DNA of 64,000 nucleotides from CADEEN01 sp963840805. GTDB taxonomy: Bacteria; Pseudomonadota; Gammaproteobacteria; Burkholderiales; Burkholderiaceae_C. Made by a program: the position numbers and the translations under genes. Under the pieces are notes generated by a model. That model made no database searches and had not been told where the DNA came from. It saw only the letters and a list, made by a program, of their open reading frames with translations. Positions 24,929-32,705 of the stretch are shown here, one piece after another (positions within the stretch are counted from its first letter, which is position 1; each line of letters begins with the position of its first letter). The stretch covers positions 1,240,001-1,304,000 of the forward strand of contig CAWJAJ010000017.1 of NCBI GenBank assembly GCA_963840805.1. The letters run 5' to 3'.

Positions 24929-24958
24929 TTGACAGCGCTCCGGCTTTGCCGTTATCAT
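24929..24958 (+). promoter_or_regulatory. Promoter of the spc genes
   Basis: A perfect -35 TTGACA (24929-24934), an 18-base spacer and TATCAT (24953-24958). It leaves a leader of about 110 bases before rplN. The strong match and the upstream terminator suggest that rplN onward is a separate transcription unit. Confidence 0.8.
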
Positions 24959-25077
24959 TTACGGCTTCGCCAAGACGGCGGCCGGTGCAATGGCCCGGGC
25001 CCGTTGCGGTTTCGCCCACACCACGGGCCCAAGACTGACTGCAAGCTTCGCGCTGCGGTTCAAGTTGGGTAAAGAAC

Positions 25078-25446
25078 ATGATCCAAATGCAATCGCGGCT
25101 CGATGTCGCGGACAACACCGGCGCCAAGTCCGTCATGTGCATCAAGGTGCTCGGCGGCTCCAAGCGCCGCTATGCCGGCATCGGTGACGTGATCAAGGTC
25201 AGCATCAAGGAAGCCGCGCCGCGTGGCCGCGTCAAGAAGGGCGAGGTCTACAGCGCCGTGGTGGTGCGCACCGCCAAGGGCGTGCGCCGCCCCGATGGCT
25301 CGCTGATCAAGTTCGACGGCAATGCCGCCGTGCTGCTCAACGCCAAGCTCGAGCCGATCGGCACGCGCATCTTCGGCCCGGTGACGCGCGAGTTGCGTAC
25401 CGAGCGCTTCATGAAGATCGTGTCGCTCGCACCCGAAGTGCTCTGA
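25078..25446 (+). CDS. rplN: 50S ribosomal protein L14
   Basis: At 122 residues L14 forms an intersubunit bridge. MIQMQSRLDVADNTGAKSVM and the C-terminal RELRTERFMKIVSLAPEVL are diagnostic. It is the first gene behind the spc promoter at 24929-24958. rplX follows after 24 bases. Confidence 0.98.
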   Translation: MIQMQSRLDVADNTGAKSVMCIKVLGGSKRRYAGIGDVIKVSIKEAAPRGRVKKGEVYSAVVVRTAKGVRRPDGSLIKFDGNAAVLLNAKLEPIGTRIFGPVTRELRTERFMKIVSLAPEVL

Positions 25447-25470
25447 GCGCTGCCCTGAAGGACCCACCCC

Positions 25471-25788
25471 ATGAACAAGATTCGCAAAGGCGACCAGGTC
25501 ATCGTATTGACCGGCCGCGACAAGGGCAAGCGCGGCACCGTCGCCCGCCGCGTCGATGACGGCCACCTCGTGGTCGAGGGCGTCAATGTCGTCAAGAAGC
25601 ACGTCAAGCCGAACCCGATGAAGGGCACCACCGGCGGTGTGATCGACAAGACCATGCCGATCGATCAGAGCAACGTCGCGATCTTCAACGCGGCCACCGG
25701 CAAGGCCGACCGCGTTGGTATCAAGCTGCTGGCCGACGGCAAGAAGGTGCGCGTCTTCAAGTCCAGCGGCGACGAGATCAAGGCTTAA
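25471..25788 (+). CDS. rplX: 50S ribosomal protein L24
   Basis: At 105 residues (E. coli 104), L24 is an assembly initiator of the large subunit. The KOW motif GDQVIVLTGRDKGKRGTVAR is near the N-terminus. The gene is ordinary in length and position, 12 bases ahead of rplE. Confidence 0.97.
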   Translation: MNKIRKGDQVIVLTGRDKGKRGTVARRVDDGHLVVEGVNVVKKHVKPNPMKGTTGGVIDKTMPIDQSNVAIFNAATGKADRVGIKLLADGKKVRVFKSSGDEIKA

Positions 25789-25800
25789 GAGGCAAACCAC

Positions 25801-26400
25801 ATGGCAACCAAGAAACAAGCTGCCGCTGCCGCCGCCGCATCCGAATCGTCGGCTGCGGGCCCGGCGCGCCTGCAAACCCTCTACAAGGAGAAGATCGTTC
25901 CCGACCTGGTGGCCAAGTTCGGCTACAAGTCGGTGATGCAGGCGCCGCGCCTGACCAAGATCACGTTGAACATGGGTGTCAGCGAGGCGGTGTCGGACAA
26001 GAAGATCATGGACAACGCGGTCGCCGATCTGACGAAGATCGCTGGCCAGAAGCCGGTCGTCACCAAGAGCAAGAAGGACATCGCCGGCTTCAAGATCCGC
26101 TCGGGCGTGCCGATCGGCGCGATGGTGACGCTGCGTGGCGTGCGCATGTACGAGTTCCTCGACCGCTTCGTCACCGTGGCGCTGCCGCGCGTGCGCGACT
26201 TCCGCGGCATCTCGGGGCGTTCGTTCGACGGCCGTGGCAACTACAACATCGGGGTCAAGGAACAGATCATCTTCCCCGAAATCGATTACGACAAAGTCGA
26301 TGCGCTGCGTGGCATGAACATCAGCATCACGACCAGCGCGAAGACCGACGACGAGTGCAAGGCGCTGCTGACGGCCTTCCGCTTCCCGTTCAAGAACTGA
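25801..26400 (+). CDS. rplE: 50S ribosomal protein L5 with N-terminal extension
   Basis: At 199 residues it is about 20 longer than E. coli L5 (179). The extra is an Ala-rich N-terminus (MATKKQAAAAAAASESS) before the normal RLQTLYKEKIVPDLVAKFGY. ATG 25801 follows AAGAGG, so the extension seems real. L5 binds 5S rRNA and contacts P-site tRNA. The KPVVTKSKKDIAGFKIRSG and GNYNIGVKEQIIFPEI segments are intact. Confidence 0.96.
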   Translation: MATKKQAAAAAAASESSAAGPARLQTLYKEKIVPDLVAKFGYKSVMQAPRLTKITLNMGVSEAVSDKKIMDNAVADLTKIAGQKPVVTKSKKDIAGFKIRSGVPIGAMVTLRGVRMYEFLDRFVTVALPRVRDFRGISGRSFDGRGNYNIGVKEQIIFPEIDYDKVDALRGMNISITTSAKTDDECKALLTAFRFPFKN

Positions 26401-26408
26401 GGTGCCCA

Positions 26409-26714
26409 GTGGCCAAACAATCCCTCATCCAACGTGAGCTCAAGCGCGAGCAACTGGTCGCCAAGTTCAAGAAGAAGTACGACGAACTCAAAGGCATCGC
26501 CAACGACGCCAAGAAGTCCGACGAAGAGCGCTACGCCGCGCGCTTGGCATTGCAGCAACTGCCGCGCAATGCCTACCCGACGCGCCAGCGCAACCGCTGC
26601 GGGTTGACGGGTCGCCCGCGCGGTACCTTCCGCAAATTCGGGCTGGCCCGCAGCAAGATCCGCGACCTGGCCTTCAAGGGCGACATCCCCGGTGTCGTCA
26701 AGGCCAGCTGGTAA
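26409..26714 (+). CDS. rpsN: 30S ribosomal protein S14 (zinc-free type)
   Basis: At 101 residues, as in E. coli, it begins at GTG 26409 (MAKQSLIQRELKREQLVAKF) after GAGGTG. No ATG is available at a sensible place. The C-terminal NRCGLTGRPRGTFRKFGLAR lacks the CXXC pairs of the zinc form, so this is the C-minus type. Confidence 0.96.
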   Translation: MAKQSLIQRELKREQLVAKFKKKYDELKGIANDAKKSDEERYAARLALQQLPRNAYPTRQRNRCGLTGRPRGTFRKFGLARSKIRDLAFKGDIPGVVKASW

Positions 26715-26735
26715 TCGGACTCAGGAGATTCACAA

Positions 26736-27128
26736 ATGAGCATGAGTGATCCGATCGCCGACATGTTGACTCGCATCCGCAATGCGCAAAGCGTCGAGAA
26801 GGCCGCGGTGACGATGCCGTCGTCGAAGCTGAAGGTGGCCATTGCGCAGGTGCTGAAAGACGAGGGCTACATCGACGGCTTTGCCGTCAAGGGCGAGGCC
26901 AAGGCCGAACTCGAGATCGCGCTGAAGTACTACGCGGGCCGCCCCGTGATCGAGCGGATCGAGCGCGTCAGCCGTCCCGGCTTGCGCGTCTACAAGGGCC
27001 GTCATTCGATTCCTCAGGTCCAGAACGGCCTGGGTGTGGCGATCGTCACCACGCCGCAGGGTGTGATGACCGACCGCAAAGCTCGCGCTTCCGGTATCGG
27101 CGGCGAAGTGCTCTGCTACGTGGCCTAA
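26736..27128 (+). CDS. rpsH: 30S ribosomal protein S8
   Basis: At 130 residues, the same as E. coli. MSMSDPIADMLTRIRNAQSV at the start and GIGGEVLCYVA at the end are typical. In E. coli S8 represses the spc genes by binding near rplE; no site was identified here. It is preceded by CAGGAG. Confidence 0.98.
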   Translation: MSMSDPIADMLTRIRNAQSVEKAAVTMPSSKLKVAIAQVLKDEGYIDGFAVKGEAKAELEIALKYYAGRPVIERIERVSRPGLRVYKGRHSIPQVQNGLGVAIVTTPQGVMTDRKARASGIGGEVLCYVA

Positions 27129-27141
27129 GGAGCAACAAGCG

Positions 27142-27675
27142 ATGTCGCGCGTAGGAAAGATGCCGATCGCCGTCCCGAAGGGCGTGGACGTGTCGATCAC
27201 CGCTGAGCAGATCAGCGTCAAGGGATCCCAGGGCACGTTGATCCGCAAGGGCAACCCGCTGGTCGCCGTCAAGAACGACGATGGCAAGGTGAGTTTCACC
27301 GCCGCCAACGACAGTGCCGAAGCCGATGCCATGAGCGGCACGATGCGTGCGCTGGTGGCCAACATGGTCAGTGGCGTGAGCAAGGGCTTCGAGCGCAAGC
27401 TGAACCTGGTCGGCGTGGGTTTCCGCGCCCAGGCCCAGGGCACCAAGCTCAACCTGCAGGTCGGTTTCTCGCACCCGGTGGTGAAGGAAATGCCCGCCGG
27501 TATCAAGGTCGAGTGCCCGACACAGACCGAAATCATCATCAAGGGCGCCGACCGCCAGGTGGTGGGCCAGATCGCTGCCGAGGTGCGGGCGATCCGCCCG
27601 CCCGAGCCCTACAAGGGCAAGGGCATCCGCTATGCGGACGAGCGCGTGGTGCTCAAAGAGACCAAGAAGAAGTAA
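27142..27675 (+). CDS. rplF: 50S ribosomal protein L6
   Basis: At 177 residues, the same as E. coli, L6 lies near the GTPase centre and sarcin-ricin loop. The C-terminal signature RPPEPYKGKGIRYADERVVL is complete. It is preceded by AAGGAGC and followed 11 bases later by rplR. Confidence 0.98.
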   Translation: MSRVGKMPIAVPKGVDVSITAEQISVKGSQGTLIRKGNPLVAVKNDDGKVSFTAANDSAEADAMSGTMRALVANMVSGVSKGFERKLNLVGVGFRAQAQGTKLNLQVGFSHPVVKEMPAGIKVECPTQTEIIIKGADRQVVGQIAAEVRAIRPPEPYKGKGIRYADERVVLKETKKK

Positions 27676-27686
27676 GGAGCGGCAGC

Positions 27687-28055
27687 ATGACGATCACCAA
27701 GAAAGATCAACGCATCCGCCGCTCGCGCCAGACGCGTGTGCGCATCGCCACGCAACGCGTCGCGCGCCTGACGGTATTTCGCAGCAACCTGCACATCTAC
27801 GCCAACGTCATTTCCGACGACGGCACGCAGGTGCTGGCCAGTGCATCGACGGCCGAGAAGGAAGTGCGTACCGAACTGGGTGGCAACGGCAAGGGCGGCA
27901 ACGCCGCGGCCGCGGCGATCGTCGGCAAGCGCATTGCTGCGAAGGCCAAGGCGGCCGGCATCGACAAGGTGGCGTTCGACCGTGCGGGCTTTGCCTACCA
28001 CGGCCGCGTCAAGGCGCTCGCCGAGGCCGCGCGCGAAGCCGGTCTGCAGTTCTGA
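27687..28055 (+). CDS. rplR: 50S ribosomal protein L18
   Basis: At 122 residues (E. coli 117), L18 delivers 5S rRNA to the large subunit. RLTVFRSNLHIYANVISDDG and the C-terminal FDRAGFAYHGRVKALAEAAR are diagnostic. ATG 27687 follows AAGGAGCGGC. Confidence 0.97.
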   Translation: MTITKKDQRIRRSRQTRVRIATQRVARLTVFRSNLHIYANVISDDGTQVLASASTAEKEVRTELGGNGKGGNAAAAAIVGKRIAAKAKAAGIDKVAFDRAGFAYHGRVKALAEAAREAGLQF

Positions 28056-28076
28056 CGCATCAGAGGATCCCAAGCA

Positions 28077-28595
28077 ATGGCTAAATTTCAACCCCGTGCG
28101 CAAACTGAAGGCAACGACGACGGCCTGAAGGAAAAGATGATTGCGGTCAACCGCGTCACCAAGGTCGTGAAGGGTGGCCGCACGTTGAGTTTCGCGGCGC
28201 TGACCGTCGTCGGCGACGGCGATGGCCGTATCGGCATGGGCAAGGGCAAGGCCAAGGAAGTTCCGGTGGCAGTGCAGAAGGCCATGGAAGCCGCCCGTCG
28301 CAACTTGAAGAAGGTGCCGCTGAAGAACGGCACGATCCATCACAACGTGCGTGGCGAGCACGGCGCGGCCAAGGTGCTGATGGCGCCGGCGCCGGCCGGC
28401 ACAGGCATCATCGCCGGCGGCCCGATGCGTGCGGTGTTCGAGGTCATGGGCGTGACCGACATCGTGGCCAAGAGCCTGGGCTCGACCAACCCGTACAACA
28501 TGGTTCGCGCAACGCTCGATGCATTGAACAACTCCACCACGCCGGCCGCGGTGGCAGCCAAGCGCGGCAAGTCGGTCGAAGACATCTTCAATTGA
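28077..28595 (+). CDS. rpsE: 30S ribosomal protein S5
   Basis: At 172 residues (E. coli 167), S5 is an accuracy and mRNA-helicase protein. The dsRBD-like N-terminal part (KMIAVNRVTKVVKGGRTLSF) and loop VVGDGDGRIGMGKGKAKEVP are intact. These include the residues where spectinomycin resistance arises, which look wild type. It is preceded by AGAGGAT. Confidence 0.98.
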   Translation: MAKFQPRAQTEGNDDGLKEKMIAVNRVTKVVKGGRTLSFAALTVVGDGDGRIGMGKGKAKEVPVAVQKAMEAARRNLKKVPLKNGTIHHNVRGEHGAAKVLMAPAPAGTGIIAGGPMRAVFEVMGVTDIVAKSLGSTNPYNMVRATLDALNNSTTPAAVAAKRGKSVEDIFN

Positions 28596-28615
28596 CATTG
28601 AGCCGGAGAACTGAC

Positions 28616-28798
28616 ATGTCCGACAAGCAAACTGTCACCGTCAAGCTCGTCAAGAGCGTGGCCGGCACCAAGCAATCGCATCGCGACACCGTGCGCGGCC
28701 TGGGCCTGCGCAAGCTCAACAGCCAGCGCACTTTGGAGGACACGCCCGCGGTCCGCGGGATGATCAACAAGGTCGCTTATCTCGTGCAGGTGCTGTGA
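28616..28798 (+). CDS. rpmD: 50S ribosomal protein L30
   Basis: At 60 residues (E. coli 59), a small single-domain protein: VTVKLVKSVAGTKQSHRDTV and GMINKVAYLVQVL. ATG 28616 follows CCGGAGAA. Its TGA overlaps the rplO start codon (TGATG). Confidence 0.96.
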   Translation: MSDKQTVTVKLVKSVAGTKQSHRDTVRGLGLRKLNSQRTLEDTPAVRGMINKVAYLVQVL

Positions 28799-29229
28799 TG
28801 AACCTCAACAACCTCAAACCGGCTGACGGCAGCAAGAAGGATCGGCGCCGCGTCGGCCGCGGCATCGGTTCCGGGCTGGGCAAGACGGCCGGCCGCGGCC
28901 ACAAGGGCCAGAAGTCGCGCGCCGGCGGTTTCCACAAGGTCGGCTTCGAAGGTGGCCAGATGCCGCTGCAGCGCCGACTGCCCAAGCGCGGCTTCAAGTC
29001 GCACGCGCTGAAGTACAACGCCGAAGTCACGCTGGCCGACCTGCAGAAGCTCGGTGCCGCCGAGGTCGATCTGCTGACGTTGAAGCAGGCTGGCCTCGTC
29101 GGCGACCTGATCAAGACCGTCAAGGTGATCAAGACCGGCGAGTTGTCGGCCAAGGTCGCCCTCACGGGCATCGGCGCCACGGTGGGCGCAAAGGCGGCGA
29201 TCGAAGCCGCCGGCGGAACCGTCGCGTAA
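28798..29229 (+). CDS. rplO: 50S ribosomal protein L15
   Basis: At 143 residues (E. coli 144), L15 is a late-assembly protein. The Gly/Arg-rich N-terminal half (VGRGIGSGLGKTAGRGHKGQ) threads into 23S rRNA; GFEGGQMPLQRRLPKRGF follows. ATG 28798 is chosen because it overlaps the rpmD stop. Confidence 0.97.
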   Translation: MNLNNLKPADGSKKDRRRVGRGIGSGLGKTAGRGHKGQKSRAGGFHKVGFEGGQMPLQRRLPKRGFKSHALKYNAEVTLADLQKLGAAEVDLLTLKQAGLVGDLIKTVKVIKTGELSAKVALTGIGATVGAKAAIEAAGGTVA

Positions 29230-29245
29230 CACCGGGGATCACGAC

Positions 29246-30556
29246 TTGGCAACCAACGCCACCCAGCTGGCCAAGAGCGGCAAGTTCGGCGACCTGCGTC
29301 GCCGCCTGACTTTCTTGCTGCTCGCGCTCGTGGTCTATCGCCTGGGCGCGCACATTCCCGTGCCCGGCATCAACCCCGGGGAGCTGCAAAAGCTGTTCCA
29401 GAGCCAGAGCGGCGGCATCCTGAACCTGTTCAACATGTTCAGCGGCGGCGCGCTGTCGCGGTTCACGGTCTTCGCGCTGGGCATCATGCCCTATATCTCG
29501 GCCTCGATCATCATGCAGCTGATGACCTACGTGGTGCCGACGCTCGAGTCTCTGAAGAAGGAAGGCGAATCGGGGCGCCGCAAGATCACGCAGTACACGC
29601 GCTACGGCACGCTCGTGCTGGCCGTGTTCCAGTCGCTGGGCATTGCGCTGGCCCTCGAGGGATCGCCCGGCCTGGTGATGGCGCCGGGCTTCGGCTTTCG
29701 CATGACGGCCGTGGTGAGCCTGGTGGCCGGAACGATGTTCCTGATGTGGCTGGGCGAGCAGATCACCGAACGCGGCCTGGGCAACGGCATCTCGATCCTG
29801 ATCTTCGCAGGCATCGCCGCCGGGTTGCCCAACGCCATCGGGGGCCTGTTCGAATTGGTGCGCACCGGGTCGATGAGCATCTTTGCCTCGCTATTCATCA
29901 TCGCGCTGGTCGTGTTCGTGACCTTCGCGGTGGTCTTCGTCGAGCGCGGGCAGCGCAAGATCCTGGTCAACTATGCCAAACGCCAGGTCGGCAACAAGGT
30001 CTACGGCGGCCAGTCGTCGCACCTGCCGCTCAAGCTCAACATGTCGGGCGTCATTCCGCCGATCTTCGCCTCGTCGATCATCCTGTTGCCGGCCACGGTG
30101 GTGGGTTGGTTTGCCACCGGCGAGGGCATGCGTTGGTTGAAGGACATCTCGTCGGCGCTGTCGCCGGGCCAGCCGATCTATGTGCTGCTGTATGCGGCGA
30201 TGATCATCTTCTTCTGCTTCTTTTACACCGCGCTGGTGTTCAACAGCCGTGAGACGGCTGACAACCTGAAGAAGAGCGGTGCCTTCATACCGGGCATCCG
30301 CCCAGGTGAGCAGACGGCCAAGTACATCGATCGCATCCTCGGCCGCCTGACACTGGCCGGTGCGATCTACATCACCGCGGTCTGCCTGTTGCCCGAATTC
30401 TTGGTGCTCAAGTACAACGTGCCGTTCTACTTCGGCGGCACCTCGCTCCTGATCATCGTCGTCGTCACGATGGACTTCTGGGCTCAGGTGCAGAGTTACG
30501 TGATGAGCCAGCAGTACGAGTCGCTTTTGAAGAAGGCAAATTTCAAGGCATCCTGA
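29246..30556 (+). CDS. secY: Protein translocase subunit SecY
   Basis: At 436 residues (E. coli 443), this is the ten-helix channel subunit of SecYEG. It starts at TTG 29246 (MATNATQLAKSGKFGDLRRR), 16 bases after rplO. The plug region (FNMFSGGALSRFTVFALGIM), the loop NYAKRQVGNKVYGGQSSHLP that contacts SecA, and the last helices are complete. Its place after rplO is standard. infA begins one base after its stop. Confidence 0.97.
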   Translation: MATNATQLAKSGKFGDLRRRLTFLLLALVVYRLGAHIPVPGINPGELQKLFQSQSGGILNLFNMFSGGALSRFTVFALGIMPYISASIIMQLMTYVVPTLESLKKEGESGRRKITQYTRYGTLVLAVFQSLGIALALEGSPGLVMAPGFGFRMTAVVSLVAGTMFLMWLGEQITERGLGNGISILIFAGIAAGLPNAIGGLFELVRTGSMSIFASLFIIALVVFVTFAVVFVERGQRKILVNYAKRQVGNKVYGGQSSHLPLKLNMSGVIPPIFASSIILLPATVVGWFATGEGMRWLKDISSALSPGQPIYVLLYAAMIIFFCFFYTALVFNSRETADNLKKSGAFIPGIRPGEQTAKYIDRILGRLTLAGAIYITAVCLLPEFLVLKYNVPFYFGGTSLLIIVVVTMDFWAQVQSYVMSQQYESLLKKANFKAS

Positions 30557-30557
30557 G

Positions 30558-30776
30558 ATGGCGAAGGATGACGTCATCCAGATGCAGGGCGAGATTCTGG
30601 AGAACCTGCCCAACGCAACGTTTCGCGTGAAGCTGGAGAACGGTCACGTGGTACTCGGTCATATCTCCGGGAAGATGCGCATGCACTACATCCGTATCCT
30701 GCCCGGCGACAAGGTCACCGTCGAGCTGACGCCCTACGATTTGAGTCGGGCTCGCATCGTTTTCCGCGCGAAGTGA
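30558..30776 (+). CDS. infA: Translation initiation factor IF-1
   Basis: At 72 residues, an OB-fold protein that occupies the 30S A site during initiation. MAKDDVIQMQGEILENLPNA and GKMRMHYIRILPGDKVTVEL are diagnostic. It lies between secY and rpmJ, common in betaproteobacteria. Its length equals that of E. coli IF-1. Confidence 0.97.
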   Translation: MAKDDVIQMQGEILENLPNATFRVKLENGHVVLGHISGKMRMHYIRILPGDKVTVELTPYDLSRARIVFRAK

Positions 30777-30815
30777 GCGCGATAGAGAGCTATAGAGAAG
30801 GTCAAGGAGAGCAAC

Positions 30816-30929
30816 ATGAAAGTCGCTGCATCGGTCAAGAAGATGTGCCGCAATTGCAAGATCATCCGCCGCAACGGTGTGGTGCGCGTGATCTGTACCG
30901 ACCCGCGCCACAAGCAGCGCCAGGGCTGA
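30816..30929 (+). CDS. rpmJ: 50S ribosomal protein L36 (zinc-binding form)
   Basis: This short gene encodes 37 residues (MKVAASVKKMCRNCKIIRRN, then GVVRVICTDPRHKQRQG). C11, C14, C27 and H32 form the usual zinc site. AAGGAG lies eight bases before ATG 30816. It is 39 bases after infA and 34 before rpsM. Confidence 0.96.
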   Translation: MKVAASVKKMCRNCKIIRRNGVVRVICTDPRHKQRQG

Positions 30930-30963
30930 CGCGCCCACTCGCACAGAATTTCGAAGGAACACC

Positions 30964-31329
30964 ATGGCTCGCATCGCTGGTATCAACATTCCGCCTCACA
31001 AGCACGCCGAGGTCGGCCTGACGTCGATCTACGGCATCGGCCGCACCACGGCGCAGAAGATCTGCGAAAAGGCGGGCATCGCCTATTCGAAGAAGATCAA
31101 GGACCTCTCCGACGCCGACCTGGAAAAGATCCGCGACGAGATCAGCCGCATGACGATCGAAGGCGACCTGCGTCGCGAGATGTCGATCAACATCAAGCGC
31201 CTGATGGACCTCGGCTGCTATCGCGGCATGCGCCATCGCCGCGGACTGCCGGTGCGCGGCCAGCGCACCAAGACCAACGCGCGCACACGCAAGGGTCCGC
31301 GCAAGTCCGGTGCCCTCGTCAAGAAGTGA
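30964..31329 (+). CDS. rpsM: 30S ribosomal protein S13
   Basis: At 121 residues (E. coli 118), S13 contacts P-site tRNA and the large subunit. MARIAGINIPPHKHAEVGLT and RGLPVRGQRTKTNARTRKGP are diagnostic. GAAGGAAC precedes the ATG. It opens the alpha-type gene group rpsM-rpsK-rpsD-rpoA-rplQ. Confidence 0.98.
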   Translation: MARIAGINIPPHKHAEVGLTSIYGIGRTTAQKICEKAGIAYSKKIKDLSDADLEKIRDEISRMTIEGDLRREMSINIKRLMDLGCYRGMRHRRGLPVRGQRTKTNARTRKGPRKSGALVKK

Positions 31330-31394
31330 CGCGCCGTCATTGCGTCAAGAAGTGAAGCCGCGAGCGCGCCGCTAAAGATTCCAAGGAACAGATC

Positions 31395-31799
31395 ATGGCC
31401 AAGGCACCCCAGAACACCGCCGCGCGTCGCGTGAGCAAGAAGATCCGCAAGAACGTCGCGGATGGCATTGCGCACGTGCACGCGTCGTTCAACAACACCA
31501 TCATCACCATCACCGACCGCCAGGGCGGCGCGTTGTCGTGGGCCTCGTCCGGTGGCCAGGGCTTCAAGGGCTCGCGCAAGAGCACGCCGTTCGCGGCGCA
31601 GGTTGCGGCCGAGAACGCCGGCCGCGCGGCCCAGGAGCAGGGTATCAAGAACCTCGATGTCCGCATCAAGGGCCCCGGCCCCGGTCGCGAATCGAGCGTG
31701 CGTGCGCTGGCCTCGCTGGGCATCCGCATCAATTCGATTTCCGATGTGACGCCGGTACCGCACAACGGCTGCCGGCCGCAAAAGCGCCGCAGAATCTAA
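31395..31799 (+). CDS. rpsK: 30S ribosomal protein S11
   Basis: At 134 residues (E. coli 129), it lies on the 30S platform. IAHVHASFNNTIITITDRQG and PVPHNGCRPQKRRRI are typical. CCAAGGAAC precedes ATG 31395. A 133-base gap with two hairpins separates it from rpsD. Confidence 0.98.
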   Translation: MAKAPQNTAARRVSKKIRKNVADGIAHVHASFNNTIITITDRQGGALSWASSGGQGFKGSRKSTPFAAQVAAENAGRAAQEQGIKNLDVRIKGPGPGRESSVRALASLGIRINSISDVTPVPHNGCRPQKRRRI

Positions 31800-31805
31800 C
31801 GGGAA

Positions 31806-31909
31806 ACCCGGCTGATGCCTTCGGCATGCCGGGTCCTCGTATTCCTAAGACCACCGTTCGAGCGCCATAGAACAACACGCGCCGGACTCACGCGACATAC
31901 CGGTCGCGT
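31806..31909 (+). promoter_or_regulatory. Two hairpins before rpsD
   Basis: ACCCGGC (31806-31812) pairs with GCCGGGT (31828-31834) around an inner ATGC/GCAT stem. ACGCGAC (31890-31896) pairs with GTCGCGT (31903-31909). S4 represses its own synthesis in other bacteria through leader structures, so this gap is a candidate. No T-run marks a terminator. Confidence 0.45.
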
Positions 31910-31932
31910 CAGATTGACTAAAGGACATCAAC

Positions 31933-32556
31933 GTGGCACGTCTCCTGGGCCCCAAGGCCAAACTCTCCCGCCGTGAAGGCACCGACCTGTTCCTGAAAAG
32001 CGCGCGCCGCGCGATCAGCGACAAGTCGAAGTTCGAATCCAAGCCGGGCCAGCACGGCCGCACCAGCGGTTCGCGCACCAGCGATTTCGGCCTGCAGCTG
32101 CGCGAGAAGCAGAAGGTCAAGCGCATGTACGGCGTGCTCGAGCGCCAGTTCCGCCGCTACTTTGCCGAGGCCGAGCGCCGCAAGGGCAACACCGGCGCCA
32201 ACTTGCTGATGCTGCTCGAATCGCGCCTGGACAACGTCGTCTACCGCATGGGCTTCGGCAGCACGCGCGCCGAGGCACGGCAGCTGGTGTCGCACAAGGG
32301 CATCACCGTCAACGGCGAGGTCGTCAATATCTCCTCGTACCTGGTGAAGGCCGGCGACACGATCGCGGTGCGCGACAAGTCGAAGAAGCAGTTGCGCGTG
32401 ACGGATTCGGTCAAGCTCGCCGAATCGATCGGCCTGCCGGAGTGGGTCAAGGTCGACACGGCCAAGCTCGAAGGCGTGTTCACCAAGACGCCCGACCGCG
32501 ACCAATTCGGCGCCGAGATCAAGGAAGCGCTGATCGTGGAACTGTATTCGCGGTAA
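31933..32556 (+). CDS. rpsD: 30S ribosomal protein S4
   Basis: At 207 residues (E. coli 206), S4 is the primary assembly protein of the 30S body. MARLLGPKAKLSRREGTDLF is the start. The S4 RNA-binding domain SRLDNVVYRMGFGSTRAEAR with LVSHKGITVNGEVVN is intact. It is the likely autoregulator of this gene group. rpoA follows after 149 bases. Confidence 0.98.
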   Translation: MARLLGPKAKLSRREGTDLFLKSARRAISDKSKFESKPGQHGRTSGSRTSDFGLQLREKQKVKRMYGVLERQFRRYFAEAERRKGNTGANLLMLLESRLDNVVYRMGFGSTRAEARQLVSHKGITVNGEVVNISSYLVKAGDTIAVRDKSKKQLRVTDSVKLAESIGLPEWVKVDTAKLEGVFTKTPDRDQFGAEIKEALIVELYSR

Positions 32557-32576
32557 ACGAGAAGGACAGCAGGAGA

Positions 32577-32630
32577 CCGGCCGTTGGCCGGCCCCCTTCC
32601 TGGAGGGCTTCGCTTGCCGGGCGCGAAGCC
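32577..32630 (+). promoter_or_regulatory. Two hairpins in the rpsD-rpoA gap
   Basis: CCGGCC-GTT-GGCCGG (32577-32591) and GGCTTCGC (32606-32613) with GCGAAGCC (32623-32630). Neither has a T-run. They may adjust rpoA expression or RNA stability relative to the ribosomal genes. Confidence 0.45.
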
Positions 32631-32705
32631 GTCGTCTCCCAGCCCGGCAGATCCATCAGCCTTATCGGTGTAACGAGCCGAGGGTATTGACAGGAACAAC
32701 ACTCA

